Positions 28,401 to 39,300 of a stretch of DNA of 64,000 nt are shown here, in pieces. The stretch comes from Stercorarius parasiticus (lineage: Eukaryota; Chordata; Aves; Charadriiformes; Stercorariidae). Positions within the stretch are counted from its first letter, which is position 1, and every line of letters starts with the position of its first letter. Location: assembly GCA_013396915.1 (NCBI GenBank), contig VWZL01001934.1:686661-750660 (forward strand), in the 5' to 3' direction. The notes under the pieces were generated by a model. That model was not told the DNA's origin. It searched no databases and saw only the letters and a list, made by a program, of their open reading frames with translations. Both the position numbers and the translations under genes were made by a program.

Positions 28401-31400
28401 TCTCTATATGATGTATCCACAAAAAAAAACAACAAAAAGACATCTATATGCTGTCCCCTGACATGTTCCGTGCAGAGTCATCACGCCTCTCAGCAGGATC
28501 CCAGAGGTAGTCTGCTGGTCCCACAATATAGGAAGAGGAAAGCAGCCTGCAAAACCATTTCCTAATCCCTTGTAAAAGGCAGAGCCAGCTCTTACTTCTT
28601 GAATCCCATCCACTTTTCAAGTAAAGAATTAAGCCACAAAAATTGCGGGCAAACTGGAAGTAAAAGCCTCAGACTCTGAAAGACATCTTACAGAAGCTCT
28701 CTAGGCAGTGTCCTTGGAGCAGTTCAAACAGAAAACTCTCCCTTGAGTCTTGCCTGAACAATACCACCACTTCTCTCCTCCTGGAGATAGCTGCTGGCAG
28801 ACAGTCTGCTTCACAGGTAGATGCATGTGCTCAAGAAACCACTAAGTTCCTGTCTCACACTGGAGGATGAAAGACTACCAGAGCAGAAAAGGGAACTGCA
28901 AACACCATAAGTAGTAGCCAAGCGGCATATAGGCTCCACAGGACATGACACTAGCTCTACCTGCAGTGCTCCTGCTGAGCTCAGGAAGAATCTTGCCCTT
29001 GATGTCAGCAGAGCGAGGATAAGCTGCCTGGAACGGTGCCTTACAATGCAATAAGCATCACTGAAGTCCAGACTGTAGTGGTGGGCAGGAACGAAAACAA
29101 ACTAAGAAGTCACTGGAGAAATGAGTGTCATAACCCACCAGGCACATGGGTTGAAACAACAGTCTGTGAGGTTGACGCTTCACTTGCCTGAATAAGCTCA
29201 GCTCATTATTCCTTTGCACACTTTCTCCAGCATCTCCTGGTCTGTCTCAGCCTCTTTTTTCTTTAGAAAAATGTAGCGATGTCACCTTTACATTAGGGGC
29301 ACTAAGGGATGGTCTAGCCCTAGAGAAAGGACATGATCGTCACAAAAAACTGTATGTGTCAGATTCCTTATTTCTCCCATAAATCCCATTGTCTGTGCAG
29401 TGGATTTAATGGTCTCTGTAGAGCCATTACACAATTATTGCAAAAACAGCAGCCTGTGCTATGAAGCTGTTTCCAAATACTTTTGGAGAATGGCAGTGGC
29501 TCTTTAGGGAGCTAACCCAGCATCTAAGAGGCCATAATGCCTTATGATGCAGTAACATCAAGGTGACAGCTACACAAAATGAGCTCAGCTTTCTTCTGGT
29601 AGCCATTTTTTTAAATCCACTGACCAGGAATAACATCTGGACCCGTCTCAAAGAGGCAAAGGAGGGAGCTAGTGAGCAATACAGTTCCACCTAGACATCT
29701 CCCATTCACCACCCGCCCCTACTGGCCTGGGACTGCAAGACTAAGCTTTTCAGTAAAACAAGCTTTCCCTTAAAAAGGCAACTGACGGTCGAGCCAGGCT
29801 TTGAACTGGGCTTTTATCTAAGTCTCTATGTTTGTTTATTTTTAAAGGCTTCCTGGGACAACTTTCTCAACAGCAGAGTCTTTTGCTATCAAAAAGGACA
29901 TCGGGACCGGAAAGCCCTTAACCACCCATCTAGTTCCAAAAATACCAACACCTCACTGCAGGTAGGAACATGCCAGTGAATTGGCAAAAAGCAAGAATGT
30001 GCTGCTTCGTCAGAAAGCAAAAAGCCTTCTGTCTGTACAAGAAACCAATCGCCATCTTGGCCACTGCACAACCAGGATCCCTCACAGATTTGCCCTGACT
30101 TTCTCACAGACAGTTTGGATATTAGCGCAGCTTTATAAACCCTTCTCCGCTTTGTGTACTTCACATTGGCTGTGGGCCCACAGAATAGTTTGTAGAGCCA
30201 TTCCAAACACAGGGCTGTTCCTCCCTGCAAGACATTAACACTTGAGGGTGTGGTTCCTCTCCAGAAGGGATCATCTTAGCAAATACGGAACGGCACAGAT
30301 TTCCTCCCTTCTCCCCTTCCCATCTTCACTCATCGTGCTATAACCTGATTTGTGCGGGGATAGCAGGACTCAAACATCAGGGCTGCCTGGCATACAGGCA
30401 GTTATCTCTCCAAAATAAACCTGAAAAAAGTCTGTCAGAGATCATCGATCCTTCAGTGGGACACTGTTGCCTCTACACAGTTCCCCTGACTGCTCCATAG
30501 CAACCCAACCTGCTATTCCTGCCCTGGGTGCTCCCCAAGCTCTGCCAACATGTTAAACCACACCAGGGAGTAGCTGGACTGGTTGGTACTTCTGAAATAC
30601 AATATGTGGCTTCTCCAGGCTTAAGCCACCCCCACAGACTAGTTTTCTGAGCCACTTTAACCCTTCTGTCCCTATGACTGTTCCCATACGTTGTTGATTC
30701 CTACACCTCGCCTTGAGGCATTGCAAAACTGGGAATGATGTGGTGACATGGAAACTAGATTGATTAGGGACCAAACTAAGAACTCTTCAGCTCACTCCAT
30801 CTACATACTGAGGAATTTTGAGAGGCTGAGGTGGCCAGCCACAGCCTTTCATTAAGAGGGCTGTGAAAAGCAGGGGGGTCACCAGTCCCCAAAAAGCTTG
30901 TGCTCCTCACTTCCTACCGTCAGCACCCTAAATAAAGTCTCTCCATACTGTTCTTAGAGCCGTAATTGGTCCTTTGCTCATAGGTGCCTCCCTCAGAGCC
31001 CAAAGTGTTGCAAGCGTGGATTTGCTGGGGTTTTGCAATTAATCTTCACATCTTCCCCTGCCATCCAAGCCTTACTGGGCTTTCTCTGTTTAGCGTGGGC
31101 TCAGGTTCTCAGGACCCTGAATCTGCTTTCAACTCTTACAGAAAACTGTGATTAAGGGAAAGTTACAAGCCATTCTGTTATTGTAAGCTCATCAGACTTG
31201 TCCTCATTCCTTTCTTGCACCTTACCCAAAAGTGAATTCCTGTCTCTCTGTCTTTATGCTGACAGAAAAAAAAAACCCACCACCACTTTAATTTTTTCCT
31301 CCATCCTGAACACACGCACACACACGTACCAGCTGTTTCTGCCTCTTCAAAAATATAAATAACCTTGGATCATGTATATCTAACTCTGTAAGCTTTACTG

Positions 31401-31764
31401 TACCCAATTCAAACTTACTGTTTTTGAATTTACCGATCAAGGCAACTGATAAGACAAAATAGATTGCACAAACATGCTGAATGGAGTACTGCTCAAACAA
31501 CCTCAAAACATTTCTCCATTCTCTCTCCTTTCCTCTCCAAAAAGCATGAGAAATCCATGATACTCTCCCCTCACAGACGAAAACACAGCTAACTTAGGAA
31601 TCTGAACAAAATCTTACAAAGATAACAGTTGAAAATGTTCTAGCTAACCTCCAGCCCCGTCCTCTGCAGTTGAAATAAAAATAAGTAACATCATGCCGAT
31701 CAGCTAGGAGCTTACTTTGCTGAAGCAAAATCTGCCACAGAAGGAGTTTTGCTAGTTGCTCCAT
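13464..31764 (-). CDS. MXRA8: Matrix remodeling-associated protein 8 (complete, 10 coding exons)
   Basis: Joining minus-strand exons 31716-31764, 24675-24695, 23937-24245, 23265-23366, 21554-22012, 17223-17381, 16118-16148, 15042-15118, 14380-14457 and 13464-13489 gives 1311 bases, encoding 436 residues plus a stop. All introns are GT-AG. The human protein is a few residues longer. Layout: signal peptide about 1-26; first Ig-like V domain about 30-155 (Cys53, Trp60, Cys138, Cys145); second Ig-like V domain about 165-293 (Cys187, Trp194, Cys273, Cys280); stalk 294-338; membrane helix 339-359; cytoplasmic tail 360-436 starting RKRRQR. N-glycosylation sequons lie at Asn40, 120, 245 and 303. The family is a cell-surface adhesion protein (limitrin/DICAM) that binds integrin alphaV-beta3 and acts at junctions and in bone and glia. 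Mammalian orthologs are receptors for arthritogenic alphaviruses. The identity is secure from the whole-length match and the neighbouring AURKAIP1. Confidence 0.96.
14380..14457 (-). CDS. MXRA8: MXRA8 exon 9, cytoplasmic tail
   Basis: The acceptor is CTTACACAG and the donor is GTAATA; phase 1 to 1. It encodes [18 protein letters not shown] and then AKHIDLDK, as in the family's C-terminal region. Confidence 0.93.
15042..15118 (-). CDS. MXRA8: MXRA8 exon 8, cytoplasmic tail
   Basis: The acceptor is CTTTTTCAG and the donor is GTATGC; phase 2 to 1. It encodes [15 protein letters not shown] followed by [10 protein letters not shown], matching the conserved tail block of the family. Confidence 0.93.
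16118..16148 (-). CDS. MXRA8: MXRA8 exon 7, 31-base exon of the cytoplasmic tail
   Basis: The acceptor is CCCTCTTTAG and the donor is GTAAGT; phase 1 to 2. It encodes [11 protein letters not shown], including the conserved juxtamembrane GYEY. Confidence 0.9.
17223..17381 (-). CDS. MXRA8: MXRA8 exon 6, stalk and transmembrane helix
   Basis: The acceptor is TTCCATCAG and the donor is GTAAGT; phase 1 to 1. It encodes the stalk [20 protein letters not shown], then a hydrophobic helix of about 21 residues from LGYILAT to IVVLV, then the basic stop-transfer TRKRRQR. Confidence 0.96.
17382..21553 (-). other. MXRA8: MXRA8 intron 5
   Basis: A 4.2-kb intron. It contains an A-rich block near 17868-17900 and a MIR-like relic near 19020-19115. 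No other exon, RNA gene or mobile element is recognised. Confidence 0.7.
19020..19115 (-). repeat. MIR-like SINE relic in MXRA8 intron 5
   Basis: The block CCCATTTTATAATTGTGGAA, followed by ACTGAGGCACAGAG, then ATTGCACCCAGCAG and ATGGCAG, follows the complement of the MIR core in order. It is diverged and 5' incomplete. Confidence 0.5.
21554..22012 (-). CDS. MXRA8: MXRA8 exon 5, second Ig domain
   Basis: The acceptor is CCTCCACAG and the donor is GTAAGT; phase 1 to 1. A single 459-base exon carries the whole second domain, [11 protein letters not shown] to TEPVREKK, and the start of the stalk. It includes [12 protein letters not shown], the paralogous copy of the exon 3-4 motif, and the [14 protein letters not shown] loop. 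Confidence 0.97.
22013..23264 (-). other. MXRA8: MXRA8 intron 4
   Basis: A 1.25-kb intron between the two Ig-domain blocks. Nothing recognisable lies inside it. Confidence 0.7.
23265..23366 (-). CDS. MXRA8: MXRA8 exon 4, end of first Ig domain
   Basis: The acceptor is TTGTACTAG; the donor is AAAG followed by GTGGGT; phase 1 to 1. It encodes [19 protein letters not shown] and the following strand to DITKK. The YxC motif of the Ig fold is followed seven residues later by a second cysteine. Confidence 0.95.
23367..23936 (-). other. MXRA8: MXRA8 intron 3, inside the first Ig domain
   Basis: A 570-base phase 1 intron splitting the first Ig domain just before the [12 protein letters not shown] strand. 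The second domain has no intron at the equivalent place. Confidence 0.8.
23937..24245 (-). CDS. MXRA8: MXRA8 exon 3, first Ig domain (main part)
   Basis: The acceptor is GGCTCTCAG before TACCAGCTG; the donor is AAAG followed by GTACTA; phase 1 to 1. It encodes [10 protein letters not shown] through GNFSLVIK, with Cys53, the MVWTQDR strand, HWD, the DMYSAGDQ loop and sequons at Asn40 and Asn120. Confidence 0.95.
24675..24695 (-). CDS. MXRA8: MXRA8 exon 2, 21-base microexon
   Basis: The exon is bounded by TTTGACAG before it and GTAAGTGAC after it. Phase 1 in and out adds residues S-SVCLYS to the end of the signal peptide. As far as I recall, a 21-base exon in the same phase exists in mammalian MXRA8, supporting conserved gene structure. 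Confidence 0.9.
24696..31715 (-). other. MXRA8: MXRA8 intron 1 (7.0 kb)
   Basis: The first intron separates the signal-peptide start from the microexon. It contains a degenerate CR1 end at 25265-25303, poly-A/poly-T runs (near 24709-24723, 26062 and 26311-26329) and a 138-residue open frame at 27091-27507 that is not supported as a gene. Nothing else is recognised. First introns of this size often carry enhancers, but none can be named here. Confidence 0.65.
25265..25303 (-). repeat. CR1 3'-end fragment (degenerate)
   Basis: The block ATCACAGGATAGTTTAAGTT then GGAAGGGACCTT is a diverged copy of the complement of the CR1 3' terminus (compare 40830-40865). Only the terminal bases are present. 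Confidence 0.6.
31716..31764 (-). CDS. MXRA8: MXRA8 exon 1, start codon and signal peptide
   Basis: ATG at 31762-31764 in the context GAAGAAATGG (A at -3, G at +4) opens [16 protein letters not shown], which matches the short hydrophobic start of the human protein. The exon ends in phase 1 at a GTAAGC donor, and its last base completes a serine codon with exon 2. This start was preferred over the in-frame ATG at 24309 because the latter lies in intron sequence upstream of the exon 3 acceptor. Confidence 0.92.
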
Positions 31765-31860
31765 TTCTTCAGCTTCTCCGTGTTTTCGTCTCTCTTGAAA
31801 AACAAGTTGAAGACTTTTTTTTTTAAACTTTGGTTTGGTGTTGGTTTTTTTTTTTTTTTG
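31765..31860 (-). promoter_or_regulatory. MXRA8: MXRA8 5' UTR and putative promoter-proximal region
   Basis: Upstream of the MXRA8 start the minus strand reads a short purine-rich leader, then a TTTAAAAAAAA stretch and a 15-base poly-A run (plus-strand T-runs at about 31815-31824 and 31845-31859). There is no CpG island, and TTTAAA is the only TATA-like element. Whether transcription begins here or at a further 5' exon cannot be told. Confidence 0.3.
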
Positions 31861-34800
31861 TAACTGGAAAACACTATGACCTCATCAATTTACATCCAGA
31901 AAGCTGTGGACAGCAGCTCATATTCTGCAGATTTACTCCACCTACAACTTCTAATTCCCCACCTCCCCACTCTGCTCTCCCCCTACACTCACACTCCACC
32001 TCCTTTCTTTCCCTAACGCTTTCTGCACAGCTACTACAAACACCCACTCTTCTCTTTCCCCTCCCTCTGGGACCTTCTGATCTGCCCCTGACTTTGATGT
32101 AAAAGTTTTATCGGGTAAAGTTGGTTCCACACAGCTCTGGGCTGGCGAAACAATCTTTCTCCCTCCCCCTAGGGATGGAACTAATTTTCCTTGTGCTTTA
32201 CTTGATCCAGCTGTTCCTTCCTTTGTTTGACACTCGTCCAGCTGTCTGCTTGAGACTGGATTTATTCTGTTGCCTTCAGTGGTTTTTTGATCTTTGTCTC
32301 CTCATATGGTTTTACTTCATGCTCAAGTCTCAGAAGACAACCTAGAAAACAATATTTACTCTGTCCTGTGATTTGTAAGCAAGGACTTAATAGCAGCTAT
32401 CTTAGCAAAAGGATAATAATGACAAAGACTGAATAAGTGGGAGCTTAGGGCAGTGCAGGCAAGAGAGCCTACAGTGCAACACAACTAAAAGCCCCAGAAT
32501 ACCACAACATGGGGAACAGGTTTCCCCATCACAGAAGGCAGAAGACAGAAAGCTGGGTCAGGTTTAGAACTTCTTTCAGCCCTTCCTACAAGAACTGGAC
32601 TATGTTATAGTCATTGCTTGACTGGCACTGAGACAAACAGCATACACGCTGCAGTCACCTTAACCACAAAAGACCTGATACACTGCTGCTCTTCTCCTTT
32701 GTGTACTCACAATACCAGCCCTGATAGCATGTTAAATTACATTAACCAGTTCCTAAAGCCGGTACTGATGTATTTAACTGTGTTTATACAACCCACTTCA
32801 CTGTGTCCCACAATGATTAACGCAGTCAGTTGCTGAAAACAATCGATGACAAACAGCAGAGAAAGAAGCAGTAAATTCTTAAACACCAAACACTGCCTCA
32901 CAAAAGAAAACCTACATACACCCTTTATGTGTATACACTCACAGACCAGTTAAAGTTCAGATCGCCTTAGTTTGCATCTGCAGACCAGAGACGGTCATAA
33001 TTTTTTCAGTTTAGGGGATTACTTCTTTAGATGCTGCGGGACGTGCAGAAGGGACAGGCTCCTTAAAATGGCTGGACTAACGAAGGATGGAATGAAATCA
33101 TGCCCTCGTGCCACCGTTTGAACTGTTGAAACTCTACCAGCCTAACCTGAAGAGGGCAGCCACCTTCACAGGGAGTGGGAACAGCTTAAACGGCTGCTGG
33201 CTGAACTATTTAGAAAAGCTCCTAAACTGCTTTAAGTTTGTCTCCTCTGCTGACTCTGTAGGTGTTAAGACATTTTTCTTCCACATCAATCCGAGTTCTG
33301 AAAAAAGTCATTCATTTCCAGTGGAAAAATTTATTTTACTTTCAAGCAAGACAAGATGGTAAAAGACACTGAGTCAGAGTATTCAACAACCTGTTCCATA
33401 AAGCACCTTCAGATATGGGTATGAAAGGCGTAAATGTTGCTTTAGACTTGGAATATGGCTCCATCTGAATCTGGCCTTGTGTAGGGCTAACAACCTACAA
33501 CCTAATCCACGTAGGTGACTGAATTAGCCAAGAGTCTCTTAATACAAGACCTGCAGAAAAATTACATGAGTACGAAGTCAGGAAATAGTGTAGCTGCTGC
33601 TAGTATGTGTTAAAAAATAAAACATGGTAAAGCTTTCTGTTTGCTTGTATTCTGTTGTTAGGTTATTGTTGTTTGTGTTTAACAGTGTTTAGTGGATTTA
33701 ACAATACAACCAAATTAATCATCAAGTAGAAAATGTTGAGGATAGGGAATTGAAACTTATCATTCTTAAATGGCCATCTGTAGAACAGAGCTAAATATAT
33801 GTGTGACTCTCATAGGAGCTTAAAAATACAAGCCTTCCCATGGCATTCCATGAGATAAACTTAATTGCCACACTTGAATTTTTCCTTCTGACATTTTTCT
33901 GTACCATCTAGTATACCAGAAGACAGATTTCCTCTACCCAGAGGGTGCTGTGTTTCAGGAAAGAGGAGGGCATTATAATTATAACAAAAACCTAAACAAA
34001 CATCTAAATAATTATACTCTGCAACAAGGGAAACTTTGGAAACATGCAGACTAAATCAGAGCAGAACTTCATCTAGTCCAGGATCCTATCACCAGCAGCA
34101 GACAGAACTAGACACTTCCAAAGAAATTCCAAGAAACCAGAGCTATTATTATTAAATAACGTGACCAAGAAGAAAGCCTACTGTTAACTCCAGCAGGTCT
34201 TCACCCTGTCCAAAACAGATCCAGATAACTGGTTTGTTTCTAGTGAAAAGTTCTAAAATAATCTTCAGATAAGAACCCCACAAAATTTCACTGCAAACTT
34301 CAACTCTGTCATTTATATTAAGTGAGGAAGTTTGTGGGTAATTAGATACACAGTCACTCACAGTCCAAGTTCCCACACTGAGCAGCTGAGCGATGTCAAT
34401 AGCCTGTATGTTCACATGTCCAGTCCAACCGTAACCCTAATGCAAAAACATAGGCTTGTCTTTGCAAGCCTCAGATACTTGCAGTAGTCCAATTCCATAA
34501 CCACCTGCATGCAGCAAAGGCTCCTAACTAAGACACGTTCCTAAACTGAGAACCTGCTGATTCTCAGGCATCCACAACAAAGACAATGCTGATCTACAGC
34601 AGCTGAGGTTCTGGGCTGTTGCTGAGCCAGAAGCCTAGTGGAAGAAGGAGCCTTTCCTGTTGTCTCCCGTCAGGCCAGGGAGCCAGATGAAAGGCTCAAA
34701 TCTGACAGCCTTTTGTTCAGCTGCATCATCAGAGCAGAGTCTGGAAAACGTTTGGCTGGGAGGCAAGAAGCTGTTCCCATTGCGCAGACAGCAAATACAG

Positions 34801-37800
34801 CACCCTCTCCTCCCTTTGGTTTCTCTCAACCACAGGTAGAGCCTTCCAAGCTGCAATTCCAGGTTGCTTTCCTACCTTTCTGCCTCCTAGCTTTGGCACT
34901 GCAGAGGTTACTGGCTGTTTCTTGCATGACTTCTGGGATGGATGCAGATTGCTGTGGTTGCTGCTCTCATGAATTGGCTATTTCCTGACTGAAAGAAGCC
35001 AAGTTCAGGCTGAACCCACTGAAGTCTCCTAAAGAAAACCACCCACTGGAAGGAAAGAGCAACAGCTTCTCTGGGGCTGACAATGAGAGGAGAAAAGGGA
35101 CACAGGGGGCTATTTCACAGATCTTTGCCTTCTCCTCACTCTTTAATTCTGCACAGTCTCTCATCAGCCCCATCTTCCTAATGCTTTGCTAGTCCAAAGA
35201 CATGCTGCAAAGGCAGCTGTGTCAACACTTTGCCCGGTCAGGAGCTGAATTTTTAACTAGATTGTCCACGGAGGCTGGCCTGAGCAATGCTCCCTAGCCT
35301 TTCTCCTTCCTCACCCCCACAGGTATTTTGGTTATTGATTCTCAAAACAAGCAGCATCCCTTGGCTGCCCACTGCGGCATATACAGCTGCCTATCCTGAC
35401 CACAAATCCTGTCCAAAGAAAACAATTTCATCCACCCAAAGGAACTTTCCAGCACCAACACAAGTGTTTTTGCTTCCTGGAGCTCTGCACCTGCCATCCT
35501 CATCACAGGCCAGGCAAGCAGGGAGAAGAAAGGCTCCCATGTTTCCAGAGTCACCCCTATTTCAGATATGAAATATATGGCAATATGAAATAGATATTTC
35601 AAATGCTGGTGACTCAGGTGGAAAAAAGCCCTGCTCAAAGACAATGCAGGGGTCATGAGATTAATTGGCTTGTGGGAAACAATAATGGGCAAGCCAGAAA
35701 GTTTCCTCTGCCCAGTCTCTTCCATTTTAACATTTTTGTTTTCCATGGCTGTACTCAAAGACCTCCCAATAAATCTGAATTGAAGACCACCAGTCTGGAG
35801 AAACTGAGCAAGTAGCAGATCAGGAAGAAGGTCTGATGCCAAGAGGTACTCTCCATTCTTTTATCACAATTTTGAGAACCATTAACCCTGGGAAGCAGGA
35901 GTGGAAATGGCCACTTCTGCCCCATTTTCACAGCTATAAATATATGTAATGTATTAAAAAGGAATGCCAGGATTGATGCTCTGTTGACACAAAGGTACAA
36001 ACTACAGTACAAGGCCTTATATACAGGATTTGTCAACATGCCATGCTTATTACCAACAACTTCTTTGGACGTTCTTTAAATACAGGACCCACAATCAAAG
36101 GAAAGGAGAAAATATCTACCCATGAGCAGAGCAAGGATAATTCCTAGAACTGAAAGGTAGTAGGGAATGCTGCAGCTTGGGAATAAAGAGTGCTAATTGA
36201 CAGGTACGGTGGCAAAGATAGCAAGGATCCTGCAAAACCAAAACCATAAGCAGAAATAGAGCTTTGTGTGGAAACAGCAAAAGAGAGAAAGGCAGGGGTA
36301 CTGCAGTTCAGGGTTAAGGTACACTGACACCATTTAACTTCTACTGGGAATTGCTCAAATAACCGTTGTCATTCCAGTAGTGTGATCAACCTGTAACACT
36401 CAGAGGGATAAATACGCACCCATATTCACTCCCCCTTTCTAAGAAAGGTCTGGTGTGGGTAGGGGGAGCCTTCAGAGCTGCCTGCTGATGGAAAAGAGCA
36501 GTGTAACACAGAACCACGTGAATTACCAGAGGGTATGCGTTTCCTGGGGGGCTTCATTTGGTTGCAAAGCTTTACTCATTAAAATAAATCTCTCAGCTGC
36601 AATGAATCCCATAAGCAAGTCTGAAATAATCCAACTTGCAGCAAGAGCTGTGAAATAGAAGGACAAAACTGAAACCCAACCACAATAACAGGGCTGTCAA
36701 GTGAAGCCTGTCATTATTCCAGTGATGTAACAGGCCGCGTACCTCTTAGAGACCCAGCATTACAATGTTTGTTCCCGAGCCATAAATGCTAAAGCCCCTT
36801 ATTTGCCTTCTCTGAAGAGCATAGTCAGAATGACAAGTTGAGGGTCTGGACAGATGTTTTTCTGCTTTGTTTTGTTTCATTGGAGTTCACTCTGATCACC
36901 AGGCTGTGATGCAGTCACCAAAGCAGCAGCTGAGGCAAATACACATGCCTAGTGCGTGAGAATGGCAGACCTCTGACACCCTTTATACTAGGTATTATAA
37001 AACAATATCATGGCAACAGATTAATACCACCCCTGGGACAAGCCATTTCCAGCAAAGAGAAGGGTGAAGTCCACAAACCCACCCCATAGCGTTAGCCACT
37101 GCAATGGTCTAAGCTACGCTATGCCCAAGCACTCCTGAAGAAAAATGAGAGGGTTGACCAGGAACAGCAAGTGTTATTTGGGGGCTGTTCTTTGCATGCA
37201 AGCCCTCAGCTTCTTCCTGTCTTGGATCTCCAGCTGGAAAGCTCTACGTCCCTATGTGCCAAAGGCATTGGAGCATAAATTAATTAATGTGAATGTCCAG
37301 GTATGCAAAATATTTAGTTAGATGGAATCTTAAGAGGTTTTTGATCTTCTGCTTAATGCACTGAGCTTTGCAGCTTGCCTAGCAGAGACTTAGATATGCA
37401 CAAATGAGGAGTTAAACCGTAGCATCCAAGCAGACTGCTCTCTTACTGAATCAATTAATGTGCGCATGTGTGTGTTTATATGATATTCCAGCACTGCTGT
37501 CCTCATAACTGGTCAGAGAGTTCCGTCTGCATCTTTTGCCGTAAGGCATCTCTACAGCTCAGTGGTTCCTGTCATCTAGCATCTTTGGATGGCACTAAAT
37601 TTAAACACCCTCTTTTGTTGGAAAGCAGTCAGCTTCGGATTCCTGGGATTCATCTCAAAACCATTAATAGAAACCAGTTACAAAAACAGAGAAATTGCCC
37701 AGGAAACTAACACGGATATTATTTTTTTTTTTCCAGACTGAAGCCTGAAGATTATTTTTCCAAGATAAAAAATGCGTTTTGGCAATTTTTCCACAACATG

Positions 37801-39224
37801 AAATCCTAAAAGCTGGGTTCAGTGTGGAGAGAAAGGCCAAATAGATTTATGCGCCCAAAAAATCATCAGAAGCAGATACTTAGAAGGTATAAATCAGCAA
37901 GTTATACTAACTACCATGGACCTATGTCAGTTTCCTCATAAAACCCTGTGTTCCACAAATACCCATCAGATCATTAATTCTACCACTGACAGCTTTAGGT
38001 AATGGTGAAATTTGTTTACCCTTTTCATTAAAAGAAAAGAGAATGCAGAGTCTACTTCTCTTCACCTTGTCTTTTCTGTAGATCCCACATAGCTCTGCTT
38101 CACTAGATAGTTTTTCTGGTGCTGAATAGATTTGCCTATTCATACAATGTATCATGCCATTCATAACCTGTGAAAATCACTGTCAAAACCCTGTAAATAA
38201 TAAATATTTTTTTATAGTAAAAACAGTTATTTTGAGTCAGCATCAAATTCCACATTGTTCCAAATAATCACCTGAATCAGATGCAGTTAGGCTAAGTTTT
38301 AGGTGGTTAAATCCCAACAGATCAATAAAAGTTCTCACTGAGGTGGTGGTTTGGGTTTTTTTAGTTGGTATTTAATTTAAGCACAACCTCCTCAGTCTCA
38401 GGAGGCAAAGACTTTGTGTAGGGTACTTGATAAAGGGAATGCTTGAGTACAAGCCTCTGTCTCCTCTATTACTTTCTTTTGAACTCAATTTTAGTTCACA
38501 AGTCTTAATCAGGGTTTCAATCTACAGTCCCCTATCAAAGCTAAAGGAGTAGTTCCATTAGATGACAGTAATAATGGACTGTGATCTTATATCTAGGCTA
38601 GCCACAGAAACAGAATTCCACGTGTAGCCAGCATTTTCTCAGACATCAAATATCAAAATTATTATTTTATTTCATGATATCCATAGGCGCCAACCGTTAT
38701 CAGGATCCCTTTGTGACAGAGAAGGTAGGTGCAGAATCAAAGTCCTCACCCTAAAAAAACTTGACCAAATAAATTAGACATGGGAAAAAAAAACCACAAA
38801 CAAGCAGCAAGCAAATCAGGAATGGAAATAGAGACACAAAAAACCACCTCACTGACATCCACAAATCAGGTGTAAATTATAAGTTCAATATCTTTGGCAT
38901 AGAAGAAAGCATGTAAAAAAGGAAATCCGGAAAACCAGTTCTCTATAAAAATAATTTAGTTTTACTTGAAAAAAAAAAAGATTTAATTTTAAGTAGCTTG
39001 CCATGATTGTTTCGATTAAAATGTCTTTAAAAATAGACAACCTAGAAACACATTATATGTTTTTTTTTCATGCTCACTCATTCATGTTTGCAAGGGTCTT
39101 TTTATTGGTGGCCTCACACTTGTGTTTACTTGCTCCACACAAGCAGGCTTTATATACAGCACAGGCAGCTTCTCCTAGGAAAAGTTTGCAGTCTAAACAG
39201 ACAGGAGCAGGAGGGAAACACAGA

Positions 39225-39300
39225 ACACAAAAGGAAATGACTCACGCAAATTCACACAGCAGAGCAGTGGCAGAATTCAGAATACAGCGCAGATCAGCTG
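39225..39300 (-). repeat. MIR-like SINE relic
   Basis: The block GGAAATGACTCACGCAAATT, followed by CACACAGCAG then CAGTGGCAGAATTCAGAAT, follows the complement of MIR (AAGTAACTTGCCCAAGGTCA, CACAGC, GTGGCAGAG..TTC). It is strongly diverged. Confidence 0.45.

Noticed and set aside
35342..35842. 166-codon minus-strand frame in the intergenic desert.
   Set aside because: No domain, splice partner or codon-usage signal; this length is expected by chance in 64 kb.
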